Numbered from the stretch's first letter, positions 23,993 to 33,996 are shown. The stretch: 64,000 nucleotides of DNA from Pullulanibacillus pueri (GCF_014639255.1 NZ_BMFV01000012.1:1-64000); one strand, 5' to 3'. Numbers and translations are program-made. The notes: generated by a model not told the origin, from the letters alone.

Positions 23993-25414
23993 ATGTCATC
24001 AAAAGCAAAACTTAGTGTATGGGTCCTCACCGCCTTGGTTGTCGGGAATATGGTAGGATCAGGGATTTTTATGCTTCCCAGTAATCTGGCACAGGTTGCC
24101 CGTCCAGGCGGCGTATTATTAGCGTGGATCTTCACAGGCGTTGGGGTCCTTTTTATCGCCCTTATTTTTGGAAATCTTGCCGTTAAACGACCGGAAATGA
24201 CAGGCGGGCCACAAATTTATGCGAAGGGTTTATTTTCACAAGGCAGCCGTCTTTCTTCTTTAGCCGGCTACTTCGTCTCTTGGGGATATTGGGTGGCGAA
24301 TTTTGCAGGAAACGTTGCCGTTATTACCTCCTTCGCCGGATACCTTTCTACATTTTTTCCGGTTCTTAATAGTTCATCCATAGTTCTATCTATAGGGCAT
24401 TTTAATTTAACCGTTGGGCACTTATTGACTTTTATTATTTGCTCTGTTTTATTATGGGGGCTTCACTTTTTAATTCTTAGAGGTATTGAAGGCGCAGGAA
24501 AAGTGAACTTAATCGCAACGGCGGCTAAACTTATTGGATTCTTACTTTTTATCATTGCAACACTTTTTATTTTTCAATCGAGCAATCTGGTTCCCTTTGC
24601 AAGTCCTAAAGTGGTTGATGGGCAATCCATTGGTTTGTTAGGACAGTTAAATCATGCTGCTGTGGCAACGCTTTGGGCTTTTGTTGGTGTAGAATCTGCG
24701 GTTGTCTTCTCATCAAGAGCTAAAAAGGTTCAGGATGTCAAGAAAGCCACAATCTTTGGATTACTTATTGCTACAGGCGTATATATTGCGATTACATTAT
24801 TGGTGATGGGATCATTAAACCAATCTGCATTGAGTCATTCCTCTAAACCGCTTGTTGATGCCTTAACGGTAGCGATTGGCAGTGGTGGCGGCTATCTCTT
24901 AGCAGGACTTGCTGTTGTTTGTCTCTTTGGATCTACCATTGGCTGGATTCTTCTCAGTGCTGAAGTCCCATACCAATCTGCAAAACAGGGTCTGTTTTTA
25001 AAAGTTTTTGGCCATGAAAATAAGAAAGGAACGCCCACCAAATCTCTCGTTATCACGAATATCGCAACGCAAATATTGATATTTTCAACGATTTCGAGTT
25101 CAATTGCAGATGCATTTAATTTTGTTACTACAATTGCCACCCTATCATACCTTTTACCTTATTTGGTTTCGGCGTTGTTTCAAGTCAAATTAAGTTTTAC
25201 GGACTCTTTACAAAAGAAAACTCCAGTGTATAGTCAGTTTATCATTGGTTTTTTAGGAACGGCTTATGCCCTGTATGTCGTTGTTGCTGGGACTTCTGAT
25301 ATGGAGACCTTTTTATGGGGCATTTTCTTTGTTGGCGTTGGGATTGTCTTCTATCCCTTTATTCTTTTTCAAGAACGCCAAAATAAGGTGATGCTCTCAT
25401 CCAAAAATAAATAA
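23993..25414 (+). CDS. APC basic amino acid / polyamine antiporter
   Basis: An integral membrane transporter of 473 residues with about 12 helices. The first helix carries the APC substrate motif NMVGSGIFMLPSNLA, followed by GGVLLAWIFTGVGVLFIALI and WGYWVANFAGNVAVITSFAG; ATLWAFVGVESAVVFSSRAK in the middle is the typical APC helix 6 region. Pattern and length fit the basic amino acid/polyamine antiporters (ArcD/YvsH type, arginine-ornithine or lysine exchange). Exact substrate not certain; no arginine deiminase genes adjoin it. It has its own terminator. Confidence 0.85.
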   Translation: MSSKAKLSVWVLTALVVGNMVGSGIFMLPSNLAQVARPGGVLLAWIFTGVGVLFIALIFGNLAVKRPEMTGGPQIYAKGLFSQGSRLSSLAGYFVSWGYWVANFAGNVAVITSFAGYLSTFFPVLNSSSIVLSIGHFNLTVGHLLTFIICSVLLWGLHFLILRGIEGAGKVNLIATAAKLIGFLLFIIATLFIFQSSNLVPFASPKVVDGQSIGLLGQLNHAAVATLWAFVGVESAVVFSSRAKKVQDVKKATIFGLLIATGVYIAITLLVMGSLNQSALSHSSKPLVDALTVAIGSGGGYLLAGLAVVCLFGSTIGWILLSAEVPYQSAKQGLFLKVFGHENKKGTPTKSLVITNIATQILIFSTISSSIADAFNFVTTIATLSYLLPYLVSALFQVKLSFTDSLQKKTPVYSQFIIGFLGTAYALYVVVAGTSDMETFLWGIFFVGVGIVFYPFILFQERQNKVMLSSKNK

Positions 25415-25421
25415 AGTAAAA

Positions 25422-25474
25422 TAAGAGCCTCTTCGTTCTAGGTAATCACCCTAGAGCAAAGAGGCTCTTTTTAA
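25422..25474 (+). terminator. Antiporter gene terminator
   Basis: AAGAGCCTCTT and AAGAGGCTCTT arms with an inner CTAGG/CCTAG stem, followed by TTT. Confidence 0.88.
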
Positions 25475-25491
25475 AAGACTAGGAATTATTA

Positions 25492-25682
25492 AATTCTGGT
25501 CATCAGGCCAGTGCTGATCTCCGTTCAAAAACGTTCGCTTTCCGCAGGCACGGTCTTAGTTAATTTGCTATTTATTTGGTTCCCAAGTGGATCTTCGAAC
25601 ACGTCCTTTTCCCGTCGGAGTCTCGCGTCTTCTACTTCAATCAGTGGGATTGCTGACAGTGCCTTTTGGTATAAAGCGACTT
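25492..25682 (-). repeat. Interspersed repeat, copy C
   Basis: Reverse orientation: CTGGTCATCAGG, CGTTCGCTTTCCGCAGGCAC, GGTTCCCAAGTGGATCTTCG, GGAGTCTCGCGTCTTC and TGCCTTTTGGTAT, all in the order of copy D reversed. Confidence 0.65.
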
Positions 25683-25748
25683 AAATACAAAGGCGATCCA
25701 TCTATCGTTTTAGCGGAGGAACTATTTCCTAATGCCTAAAAATTACCG

Positions 25749-27470
25749 TTATAACTTAAAGCGTCTGACGAGTTCATTAAGGGTTTCAGCTTGTTTAGCA
25801 AGATCTTCTGAGTTCGCCGAAATCTCTTCCATTGCTGCACTTGTCTGTTGGACAGAAGCAGAGGTTTCCTCGATGCCTGCTGCGGCTTGCTCTGAAATGG
25901 AGGAAACATTTTCTACCGATTGACTAATGGTATGACTATTATCGGCAATTTGCTGTAATACTAGTGAGATTTCACTCACTTGTTTATTCATACCTTTAAC
26001 AGCTTCATTGATGGCATTAAACTTTTCGCCTGATAAATTAACCTGATCGGTACCTTCTTTCACTTGATCATACCCTTGCTCGAGTGTCGTTGTTACATTG
26101 CTGGATTCGACTTGAATATTATTGACAATCGTAGTAATTTCATCAATCGAAGCCGAAACTTGTTCAGAAAGTTGACGGACTTCATCAGCGACAACGGCAA
26201 AACCTTTACCATGTTCTCCTGCTCTTGCAGCTTCTATCGCCGCATTTAAAGCTAAAAGATTCGTTTGATTGGCAATAGAATGAATCACATCGACAAGTTT
26301 CGTGATGGCTTGAGAATGCTTAGCGAGTCCACTCACCTTCTCAACAGAGGTTTTTACAATCTCATGAATGGCCTGCATCTTATCGACTGAGGTTTGCATC
26401 ATTCTATTACCTTCTTCAGTCATATCTAGGACTTCAAGGGACGTTTGTTCTATGTACTCCCCATTAGTTCTTGCCTTATAAATCGTTTCATTTTGTCCAG
26501 AAACAACTTCAAATACAGTGGTGACAGACGATGCTTGATTTTCTGCCCCTGAAGCCAATTCCTCCATCGTAGCAGCAACTTGCTCACTGCCTTCTTTCAC
26601 CTCACGGGAGGATTGGGACAATTCCTCACTTTGACTGCTGACACGATCGGATACCTGTACCATTTCAACAACCATCGCGTGTAAGCTGTCTTTCATCTTA
26701 TTCACAGCTCCACTGAGTTGGCCAATTTCATCATTGCTTTTATCATTCAGTTTTTCAATATTTAAATGCCCCTGGGAGACCTGAGAGGTTAGAACCACGA
26801 CGCTCTCTAGTCTTCTTCTAATGATCCGAGTGATGAAATATATAGCCAGACCTCCAAGCAGCATCGAAATAATGACACAGGTGATGAGCAATATAACCGC
26901 TTGATTGAGGGATGATTTAGCATTATTGATCGCTGTTGTTCTTTCGTTATCGACAATTTGGCCTAACTGGTCCAGACTGACTGTCGTCTGCTCACGCAGT
27001 GTCTGCGTTTCTTTTCTCAGTTTCGCAATGCCTTGGTCATCTTTTCTTCCCACAGAAGACACGATCCCGTTTAAAAACAAATAATCAATCTGATCACTAT
27101 TGCGTTTCACCGTGTTGAAAAGTTGCTTTTGTTCTGGGGTATCCATTTTAGGTTCTAGCGCTTTTTCATGCGTCGCAATTTGATCGACGCGTTGTTTGAA
27201 CTGTGTGATAAACTGACGATCGTTAGAATAAATATAATCCGCAATCCGAATGTCCTTTTCTCGAAATATTGAGGCCATTTCTTTCAGCTCGATAGAACGA
27301 TCGCCTCTCCTATGGACTTGATCAATATTTTTACTTACCGTATTTAATTGAATTGCCACAATGATGACGGATAGAGCAAATAAAAGGAGTGTAACAATGA
27401 ATGCGCTACTATACTTCCAACCAATGCTAATATTCCTCCATTTTATTCTCTCTAAGTTTAACTTTTTCAC
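25749..27470 (-). CDS. Methyl-accepting chemotaxis protein
   Basis: Membrane chemoreceptor of 573 residues. TM1 is at about residues 22-43 ([20 protein letters not shown]), an extracellular four-helix sensor of roughly 145 residues follows, and TM2 is at about 190-215 ([20 protein letters not shown]). A HAMP domain comes next, then the long cytoplasmic coiled coil with the hairpin tip [20 protein letters not shown] and [17 protein letters not shown] near residues 400-430 that binds CheA/CheW. No CheA or flagellar genes are near. The ligand is unknown; the sensor has no recognisable Cache fold and resembles a helical-bundle (4HB) sensor. Confidence 0.93.
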   Translation of the reverse strand: MKKLNLERIKWRNISIGWKYSSAFIVTLLLFALSVIIVAIQLNTVSKNIDQVHRRGDRSIELKEMASIFREKDIRIADYIYSNDRQFITQFKQRVDQIATHEKALEPKMDTPEQKQLFNTVKRNSDQIDYLFLNGIVSSVGRKDDQGIAKLRKETQTLREQTTVSLDQLGQIVDNERTTAINNAKSSLNQAVILLITCVIISMLLGGLAIYFITRIIRRRLESVVVLTSQVSQGHLNIEKLNDKSNDEIGQLSGAVNKMKDSLHAMVVEMVQVSDRVSSQSEELSQSSREVKEGSEQVAATMEELASGAENQASSVTTVFEVVSGQNETIYKARTNGEYIEQTSLEVLDMTEEGNRMMQTSVDKMQAIHEIVKTSVEKVSGLAKHSQAITKLVDVIHSIANQTNLLALNAAIEAARAGEHGKGFAVVADEVRQLSEQVSASIDEITTIVNNIQVESSNVTTTLEQGYDQVKEGTDQVNLSGEKFNAINEAVKGMNKQVSEISLVLQQIADNSHTISQSVENVSSISEQAAAGIEETSASVQQTSAAMEEISANSEDLAKQAETLNELVRRFKL

Positions 27471-27661
27471 ATCGCATCTTCCCCTGTCTTTTGTATGATT
27501 CTAGATGCACCCCGTTTGAAAATATGGACTCTTATTTTTTATCGGTGATTTTTGGTATTTTTTCAAGTTAAAATACTTAAAAAAGTATTTTGCATTTTAG
27601 TGATCTACCAAATGGTCGTTTAAGATCTTTAGGATCTAAAAAGAACATCAATGACTCATCT

Positions 27662-27907
27662 ATTAGAAAGCCGGGCGAAATCATGCCCAATCCTTATTAA
27701 AGTGCTGAAAAAAGTTTTTAATACCAAAATGCATTGTTGCCAACACCAAGTGGTTTGGAGCGGAAGAAGCGAGACTCCTTCGGGAACAGCGCGAGTCCGA
27801 AGATCCACTTGGGAACCCTAATATTTCATTCCCAAGTTAGCTGAGGCCGTGCCCGAGGAAAGCGAGCGTTCTGTAGCGGAAATCCACACTGTCCTGATGA
27901 CTAGAAC
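27662..27907 (+). repeat. Interspersed repeat, copy D (best preserved)
   Basis: About 245 bp: GGGCGAAATCATGCCC hairpin, TTAATACCAAAATGCA, TTGGAGCGGAAGAAGCGAGA, GAAGATCCACTTGGGAAC, CATTCCCAAGTTAGCTGAGG, GAGGAAAGCGAGCGTTCTG and GATGACTAGAAC. It occupies most of the gap between the chemoreceptor and fusB. Confidence 0.7.
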
Positions 27908-27926
27908 TTTATACATTCAAATTCTT

Positions 27927-27956
27927 AAAAAAAGAGGAGCAGCTGGCCCCTCTTTG
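27927..27956 (-). terminator. fusB-like gene terminator
   Basis: Minus strand AAGAGGGGCCAGCTGCTCCT, then CTTTTTTT; stem around CAGCTG, just past the stop at 27971. Confidence 0.75.
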
Positions 27957-27970
27957 ATTCCCGTTCCCAT

Positions 27971-28605
27971 TTACTTTTGCAATCGTTCTATAAAGGTATT
28001 TAATTTATCCAACGTCGTAAGATTACGATTACAATTTAAACTATCCTGACAAATATAGTTGCCTCTTTTAATGGACATATCTCTTCTTATTCCTTTTACC
28101 TTAGCGACAAATAAACCAACCTCTCCATGCTTACCGCATAATGTACAAATGCCCTTTTGTTGAAGGGGGTCAAAACTCCCATAAATCCCTGTCAGCTTAT
28201 TTTGATAGTAAGCGATGATATATTTTCGGTGATTCGCTCGGATATCAATCCAGCTTATATAAGAATGTTCTTTGAGATCAAAGTCATCAAAAGAAGGGCT
28301 TTTAAGTTTCTTTGCTTTAGGAAATAATCCCTTTATCATTGGTTCTGTGAGGCGTGTAAAGGGGATGACATAGGGTTTTAATGTGGCAACATAATGTTCT
28401 CTCTTTCCCTAATTGCAGCAATAGGTTTCAGCAATTCTCTTTGTTCTCCATTGAGTTGATGGAAGAGATTAAAGACTCTTTCCTGACTTAGCGATTTTTG
28501 AGCATTCAATACGTTGATATCATTCACAGTCGAATAGGCTTTAATAGGCATTTCCGTTTGATACTTGATGTAATTGAATTGATCACTTTGAATAAAAGGT
28601 TCCAT
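27971..28605 (-). pseudogene. FusB/FusC-type EF-G-binding protein, frameshifted
   Basis: FusB-type proteins bind elongation factor G, help release it from the ribosome and can give fusidic acid tolerance. The N-terminal part (MEPFIQSDQFNYIKYQTEMP, ATG with AAGGAG 8 bases upstream) and the C-terminal zinc-finger part (GICTLCGKHGEVGLFVAKVK, RGNYICQDSLNCNRNLTTLD, a four-cysteine treble clef) are in different frames. Loss of one base near 28396-28400 (in the stretch coding for REREHYVATLKPYV) accounts for it; between the two parts the protein is otherwise complete. All four zinc cysteines remain. Confidence 0.85.
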
Positions 28606-28799
28606 GTGACACACTCCTTGCAATAACCTTAACCTGGGGCTTCTTTTATTTTAGAAAATAACCCCTGACAATACTATGTAAAATTTGATTTCAAAATAAA
28701 ATAGCCCTAAATATGGGGAAGTAATTCCTCTTTTAACGGTGGTTATAATTATGTATAGTTATAATGAGTTTAAAATAAACATAAGAAAAGAGGTAACTT

Positions 28800-29249
28800 A
28801 TGACAAACTATAAAAACACAACTATAAATCACGATTTGATAAACGAAGTCAAGGAAAAAGAGAAAGAAGGATCTAAGGCATTATTAAATTTTTTATCACA
28901 CCAGGATATAAATACGCTTCATCAGCTCTCTTTGGTATTTAAGGGTGGCTCAACAAGATACCCCGGTTTTAGAATAATGACCCTTGTGCAATTCCCTGTT
29001 TTTTTTGCCACAGGTTTAATCATTGTTTTTAGTATGGTAACATCAAACTCAACATTTGAATTTGTACAATATATTAAATTTGCTTTTGCAGTGTTTTTAG
29101 CAGTACATGGTTCTATTATGATGTTTAAGATTCATGGTTATAAAAAGGAATCCGCACTCATAAAGAGCTCTAAAGATCTTTTATCCAAAGAGAAAATCAT
29201 CTACATGATTGACTTTACATTAAATGAAAAATATAAAAATCTCTCATAA
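28800..29249 (+). CDS. Hypothetical membrane protein, two helices
   Basis: A 149-residue protein not recognised. A polar N-terminal half (KEKEKEGSKALLNFLSHQDI) precedes two adjacent helices, LVQFPVFFATGLIIVFSMV (about residues 62-80) and FVQYIKFAFAVFLAVHGSIM (about 87-106), and a lysine-rich cytoplasmic tail. AAGAGG lies at a suitable distance from the ATG. The stop codon lies in the terminator hairpin. AT-rich like the accessory genes, convergent with the DUF1906 remnant. Confidence 0.6.
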   Translation: MTNYKNTTINHDLINEVKEKEKEGSKALLNFLSHQDINTLHQLSLVFKGGSTRYPGFRIMTLVQFPVFFATGLIIVFSMVTSNSTFEFVQYIKFAFAVFLAVHGSIMMFKIHGYKKESALIKSSKDLLSKEKIIYMIDFTLNEKYKNLS

Positions 29250-29270
29250 TTAATTATGAGAGATTTTTAT
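29236..29270. terminator. Bidirectional terminator
   Basis: AAATCTCTCATAAT, TA, ATTATGAGAGATTT with flanking A and T runs; serves both convergent genes. Confidence 0.85.
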
Positions 29271-29279
29271 ATTTCTTTC

Positions 29280-30117
29280 TTAAGAGATTAAATCTTTTGC
29301 TGCTGACACTAGCGAACCAATGGCTACAACTGCGGCAGTCACTCCAACAGCTACCTCACCAGCTCCTGAAACAAAGGCAAGTACTGTTCCTATAATAACA
29401 AATCCTAATACAAGGTCAGCTACAGCCAGTTGTTTAGTAGTTTCCCATGTGAAAATAGGCTTGCTGACAGGTACTGGTTCAAAATCGGGGTCGTCTGGAT
29501 CTTGTGTGTTATCAATAGTGTAAGATACGGATATCTTAAGGTGAACCGGCTCGCGTGTATTAAGTGGAAGAGTCTGCTGAGATATTAACTCTACTTGGAC
29601 AACTGGCCTAGTAAAGGTGTAATCTGGATTATACCCTCCATCTTCATAGATAGGAAAGACCTTTAATCCTGCATTAACAATATTGCCTAGTTCCTCTCTT
29701 GTGAGTGCTTTTGACCTAACTCCGCCATCACCATCACCCACATTACCTGTTAAATAACGGCCTACATAATCGAATTCTGCGCGTTTGACAGCTTGAGCTA
29801 GTGAACTTGTTAAAATTGTTGCGGTATCACAAGCTAAAGCATCACGACCCGTATCACCCGCACTTGATAAAAGTTGCTTGATTGTTGTCATGTTCGCTAC
29901 ACCAGTAATAGGAAGAACCATAAACTCTTGGTACTTTCTAACAGCAGATTTCCACTGCCTCATCATATATACCGTCAAAAGGGCCCGTGTAGTAACGCCC
30001 ATTAACATATAGTGCATATTGTAAGATTTTCACGAAGTTGTGGCGAGAATCATTTAGGGACAAAGTCGGGCAACTAGATGTTGTACCATTCCCGAAATAA
30101 CCATTTGCCACATACGG
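29280..30117 (-). pseudogene. DUF1906 glycoside-hydrolase-like protein, chimeric and frameshifted
   Basis: The minus strand reads the end of a peptidoglycan-binding-like repeat (NFVKILQYALYVNGRYYTGP, FDGIYDEAVE). One extra A at about 29950 shifts the frame, which resumes with SAVRKYQEFMVLPITGVANM. The start of the DUF1906/Rv2525c-like hydrolase domain follows (GRDALACDTATILTSSLAQA, YVGRYLTGNVG, GLKVFPIYEDGGYNPDY). There the domain stops and an unrelated beta-rich segment plus two membrane helices (AVADLVLGFVIIGTVLAFVS and EVAVGVTAAVVAIGSLVSAA) are fused. So most of the hydrolase is deleted. Upstream of 30117 the frame is stopped and degraded. Confidence 0.65.
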
Positions 30118-30436
30118 CTAAATGCGGTGTCGGGTTGGTTCCGTTTGTCTAAATTTGGATCAGGGGCAATGTCGGCATTGTCCAGCTCTCGCGTATGTCG
30201 TTGGACAACTTTCTGTTGATCGAAAGGCCCTCTTATTCAAGACAGTCACGTCAAGGCGTTACAGAGTATTTCACATTCTATAACTATGAACGTCCCCACT
30301 GTCTTAGGGTTACCTCTGACAAAACCTGCTACTGTAAGGATAGACAATTAGACTGGATCCTTCCAAAATGTTAGGGGTTATTTCCATTTATGGAGATAGA
30401 AGTGCCTCCCACTCTTATTCCAAGTAAGCTTTAAGC
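30118..30436. other. Gene-free interval, probably decayed upstream part of the DUF1906 gene
   Basis: Composition is less AT-rich than a typical spacer, and minus-strand frames are broken by many stops. I cannot reconstruct protein sequence with confidence. Confidence 0.3.
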
Positions 30437-30497
30437 AAAAAAGACCCACTTTATTTTATAATAAGTGTCTTAATAATGGGGTCTTACCTTATTTTCT
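30437..30497. terminator. Terminator-like hairpin
   Basis: AAGACCCA (30441-30448) and TGGGGTCTT (30477-30485) with an AT-rich loop and an A-run before it. Confidence 0.5.
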
Positions 30498-30507
30498 TTA
30501 TTACAGA

Positions 30508-30548
30508 AAAATAAGCACTGAGGATCCACTTAAGGATCGCCAGTGCTT
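30508..30548 (-). terminator. Terminator of the CD3324-type gene
   Basis: Minus strand AAGCACTG, inner GGCGATCC/GGATCCT stem, CAGTGCTT, then ATTTTTC, just past the stop at 30559. Confidence 0.85.
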
Positions 30549-30558
30549 TGTCATTTAT

Positions 30559-30825
30559 TTATTTTCGTGAATAAACGATTTTTTTGATGGATTCGATCGA
30601 GAGGAAATGTTCTTGTGCTAATTGTTCAATCGATTGCCCTTCTTTAAAGGCACTTTTAATTGTCGCATTTCGCTTATCTATAGCCCTACGACCTCCTGAA
30701 TAAGTCCCCCATTTGTGGTAACTCGTCACTGGCTTTGGGATATATATCGTTTCACCTTGCACATATTTTTGAATTTCTTCAATCAATGCCTCTGGTAACT
30801 TCGTCGCTGCTTTAACTGGTCTCAT
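30559..30825 (-). CDS. CD3324-family / Mor-like HTH protein
   Basis: An 88-residue protein: an N-terminal block ATKLPEALIEEIQKYVQGET then IYIPKP, a basic segment with WGTYSGGRRAIDKRNATI, and a C-terminal helix-turn-helix KEGQSIEQLAQEHFLSIESI then KKIVYSRK. This matches small regulators annotated as CD3324 family, related to the Mor activator fold. The start is supported by AAGGGG 8 bases upstream. Target genes unknown; the adjacent small frame and methyltransferase are co-oriented upstream. Confidence 0.75.
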   Translation of the reverse strand: MRPVKAATKLPEALIEEIQKYVQGETIYIPKPVTSYHKWGTYSGGRRAIDKRNATIKSAFKEGQSIEQLAQEHFLSIESIKKIVYSRK

Positions 30826-30901
30826 TGTATCAGCCCCTTATTTTTAATGCATGAAATAAGGTGCAAAACCAATGATTGAAGGCGATGCAGCTTGGCGATG
30901 T

Positions 30902-30997
30902 TTAATTAAAATGCCACCCCATGCAAAGTATCGCCGTTTCAATCCTAGGCTTTGCATGAGACGCTTTTGACTTTGGCATATCACTCGTATATACCAT
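30902..30997 (-). CDS. Possible 31-residue peptide
   Basis: An ATG with an excellent TAGGAGGTG ribosome site opens a 31-codon frame (MVYTSDMPKSKASHAKPRIE, then TAILCMGWHFN). No family recognised. The strong ribosome site is the main support; a decayed longer gene is the alternative. Confidence 0.35.
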   Translation of the reverse strand: MVYTSDMPKSKASHAKPRIETAILCMGWHFN

Positions 30998-31051
30998 GCG
31001 ATTCACCTCCTAAACTATACAGTATCATACTAAAATTAATTTTACATATGT

Positions 31052-31801
31052 TCATTTACTTGCTTTAATAATAAATGTCGTCGGGAATTTTCTCGCTTTA
31101 TACAAAGAATAATAGCGGTCGGAAACATCTGCATCTCCATCGCAAGCCGCCGGGACATCACTTTCTATTAGGGCTTCAATAGTAAATCCCACTTGAATGA
31201 GTGTGTTAATATATGTCGCTAATTTTCGCTTATGAACGACCATCGGTACACCTTCACCTTTAAAATTTTCAAAGGTCATTAGGTCTTCTTGTTGATAAGA
31301 ACCTTCAAGATATACCTTGCCTTCTTCCATTTTTAAATGAGCGTATAAAGGATGATCCCAACTAAAGATAAATTGCCCACCCGGTTTGAGATAGTTATAA
31401 ATCAGTGTGAAGGTTTGCTGTAATTGAGTCGTCCATCCAATTGCATAAATAGAAAAGACAACATCAAAGTAGTTTGTCGGTAAACCAATATCCTTTTCCA
31501 TAGGGGCACAATAGAGATGAGTGTCCAAACCCTTTAAGGTCATCTCAGCCGCCTTTTTCTGTGATTCTGATAAGTCCACACCCCATAACTCACTTACCCC
31601 CTGGTCTGCCATATAGCGTAAAGAGTGTCCGCTTCCATAGCCAATCTCTAGCACTTTCTTATTTTTGAGGTCTCCAAATAAGCCGAGTTCCTCTTCTGTC
31701 TGCGTAAAAGGACCGTAGCTCGGCAAGGCGTCTTTCCCATTAAAGTGATGGGCGACTTTATTCCACCCTTGTTTATTTTGATCGATAATCTTAGAATTCA
31801 T
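31052..31801 (-). CDS. Class I SAM-dependent methyltransferase
   Basis: A 249-residue methyltransferase. Motif I VLEIGYGSGHSLRYMADQG (about residues 50-68) binds S-adenosylmethionine, ELWGVDLSESQ gives the acidic residue of motif II, DVVFSIYAIGWTTQ is motif IV and LKPGGQFIFSWDHPL is post-motif V. The substrate is probably a small molecule, but the sequence does not say which. Single gene with GGAGG site, 50 bases after yunD's region on the same strand. Confidence 0.88.
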   Translation of the reverse strand: MNSKIIDQNKQGWNKVAHHFNGKDALPSYGPFTQTEEELGLFGDLKNKKVLEIGYGSGHSLRYMADQGVSELWGVDLSESQKKAAEMTLKGLDTHLYCAPMEKDIGLPTNYFDVVFSIYAIGWTTQLQQTFTLIYNYLKPGGQFIFSWDHPLYAHLKMEEGKVYLEGSYQQEDLMTFENFKGEGVPMVVHKRKLATYINTLIQVGFTIEALIESDVPAACDGDADVSDRYYSLYKARKFPTTFIIKASK

Positions 31802-31851
31802 TTTTCCCTCCTTTATTCAATAGAAGACAAATTTTTTGGAATATCAGCGCC

Positions 31852-33240
31852 TTAAAGGATAACGGGACTGTTTTCTTTCCATCTATTTGTAAAGGCCTTT
31901 TTAAGAAACTCATCCTGATTAGCATACATGCGAATCACTTCACGGATTTCTTCAGGTCGATAAGTTTCGTTCCTATTGTTTGCAAGGCATTCATAACCCG
32001 ACCCGCGCTGCAAATAATCAGACGTTGCAACGCTATACCACTTCTCTTCATCCAAGGGGGTACTACCGATCAAAATTTCAGAGAGGGTCTTCCCGTCATG
32101 CACAATGGTGGCACCAGAAACATGCAAGCGACCAACATATTTCCCTCTAAAACCTGCACCTCGTCCTTCAGAAAGACATAATTGAACATCAAGCGATTCT
32201 TCTAATGCTTGTTTAATATATTTGCCTTGAATTTCAAACGCCGTTGGATTTAAAGGTGACGGACATATCTCGATTAATTTCTTTTGTGTCAGATAATCAG
32301 AAACGCCAGCATTGACAATACCACTATTGATAAGACCAATATCACAATTGAGCATATCCTTAAGTCCATCAGCAATTAAATTCGTGAGTGGATTTTCGTT
32401 TATTACATCATGCCACAATGGCTCTTGGATGGAATAAAGGGGCTGACTTAATACCTCAATGGCCTTCTCTTTATTCTTCTTCACAATAGACGTTACTTGT
32501 TCACTTATTGGAATATCAGCGGTCGCTATTGTTTTAGAATCTAGCAACTTCACGTGACCGTTCTCAATCTCAAGTTCAAGTAATCCAATATATTCGCCAT
32601 AACAGCCCGCACTATTTAAAATAGTTTCTCCAATAACTTTAGCTTCTGGATAAAGCTGATGATCATGGGCAGAGATAATCACATCGATACCTGTGAGTGC
32701 TTCTGCAAGTTCGTTATCAGCGAATGTTCCCACGTGATTGAGAATAATGCAAAGATCATACTGCCCTTTGCAACGCTCCAATTCATGAACAAGGGCTTTC
32801 TTATAGTCAGTGATTTGAATACCCAAGCCTTCATTAAATTCGCCAAGATCAGGAGAAGAACCCGTAATAAAGATTCGAAGCCCACTTTTCTCAATAATCG
32901 TGCTGGAGAATACCCCATTGATCTTTGTTTGATCCTTTTTGAACAAATTATTACTCATAAATGGCATTGGACTCTGGCTTGCCATTAGCTCAAGCGTGTC
33001 CACACCATTGAACATCTCGTTATTTCCAATGGTTAAAGCATCATAGCCGACTGCCTCTAAGAGTTCAATGGCTGCCATCCCTCTTGTCCCTTGCAATTCA
33101 ATGCTTTTAAAATCAGCAAAGTCTCCACCATCAAGAACAAGCGTATGTTCATCTTTAAGGTCTTGAATAAGCGTGGCTACTCTTGCAAAATTTTCAAAAT
33201 GGCTATGGAGGTCATTTGTATGTATGATAGTGAGTTTCAT
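31852..33240 (-). CDS. yunD: YunD-type 5'-nucleotidase/metallophosphoesterase
   Basis: A 462-residue protein, the same length as B. subtilis YunD. An N-terminal calcineurin-like phosphoesterase domain carries HTNDLHSHF, LDGGDFAD, IGNNEM (the usual GNHE/GNNE motif), LNHVG and ISAHDHQ metal ligands. The C-terminal 5'-nucleotidase domain has CDIGLINSGIV and ATSDYLQRGSGY for substrate binding. No signal peptide, so it should be cytoplasmic. Assignment to yunD rests on length and motif pattern. Confidence 0.85.
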   Translation of the reverse strand: MKLTIIHTNDLHSHFENFARVATLIQDLKDEHTLVLDGGDFADFKSIELQGTRGMAAIELLEAVGYDALTIGNNEMFNGVDTLELMASQSPMPFMSNNLFKKDQTKINGVFSSTIIEKSGLRIFITGSSPDLGEFNEGLGIQITDYKKALVHELERCKGQYDLCIILNHVGTFADNELAEALTGIDVIISAHDHQLYPEAKVIGETILNSAGCYGEYIGLLELEIENGHVKLLDSKTIATADIPISEQVTSIVKKNKEKAIEVLSQPLYSIQEPLWHDVINENPLTNLIADGLKDMLNCDIGLINSGIVNAGVSDYLTQKKLIEICPSPLNPTAFEIQGKYIKQALEESLDVQLCLSEGRGAGFRGKYVGRLHVSGATIVHDGKTLSEILIGSTPLDEEKWYSVATSDYLQRGSGYECLANNRNETYRPEEIREVIRMYANQDEFLKKAFTNRWKENSPVIL

Positions 33241-33324
33241 CTTTTTCTCCTCTATTATTACGATTATTATTTTGTCAATGCCTTAACTCATCTATAACTA
33301 AAAACATTTGAAGCTTTAAATCTA

Positions 33325-33888
33325 TTATTTGCTAGCTGAGTACACATTAACTTCCGAAAATGGATAGTAACGAAGGCTGACTTTTCCGACAACTTGGTCT
33401 ATATCGATAAACCCAAACTCTCGGCTATCCGAACTATTGCGGCGGTTATCGCCCATAACCCATAGTTTACCTTTGGGGACGCGTTGTTTTCCAGTTAACT
33501 CTTCTAGACTAAAATCATAATCTAATTGGCCATTTGATAGCTTCTTTTTATATTTATCGAGATAAGGTTCATCCACCTTCTTTCCATTGCGATATAGTTG
33601 ATCATTTTGATAAACAATAGTATCTCCAGGAAGTCCAATCACCCGTTTTACATAGTCTTTAGTCGAGGTCGCATGGAAAATAATGATCTCTCCATGTTTT
33701 GGCATAGAAAAATCATAATTGACTTTATTCACAATTAATCGGTTACCATTGTGTAACGTAGGATTCATAGATTCTCCTTTAACCAAATAATTTGCAAAAA
33801 TGAAATTTTTCACGACTACAGCAAGGATGATCGAAATCCCAATGGCTTTGATCCAACTGAATATCTCGCTCCTATTCTTTTTAACCAC
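33325..33888 (-). CDS. Signal peptidase I
   Basis: Membrane serine protease that removes signal peptides. One N-terminal helix (IKAIGISIILAVVVKNFIFA) is followed by the catalytic serine in VKGESMNPTLHNGN (about residue 38) and the catalytic lysine in DYVKRVIGLPGDTI (about residue 79). GDNRRNSSDSREFG is box E. I start at GTG (VVKKNRSEIFSW) with GGAGGAGG 6 bases upstream, giving 187 residues like SipS/SipT; the longer frame has no ribosome site. Confidence 0.93.
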   Translation of the reverse strand: MVKKNRSEIFSWIKAIGISIILAVVVKNFIFANYLVKGESMNPTLHNGNRLIVNKVNYDFSMPKHGEIIIFHATSTKDYVKRVIGLPGDTIVYQNDQLYRNGKKVDEPYLDKYKKKLSNGQLDYDFSLEELTGKQRVPKGKLWVMGDNRRNSSDSREFGFIDIDQVVGKVSLRYYPFSEVNVYSASK

Positions 33889-33996
33889 GAATCCTCCTCC
33901 TTTTACCAGAAAACAATAATGAAGGATTTCGCCACCAACCACAATTTCCCTTCTATAGAAATAAAAAACTCTCCATCTTTATGTTTACTCTGTCAC

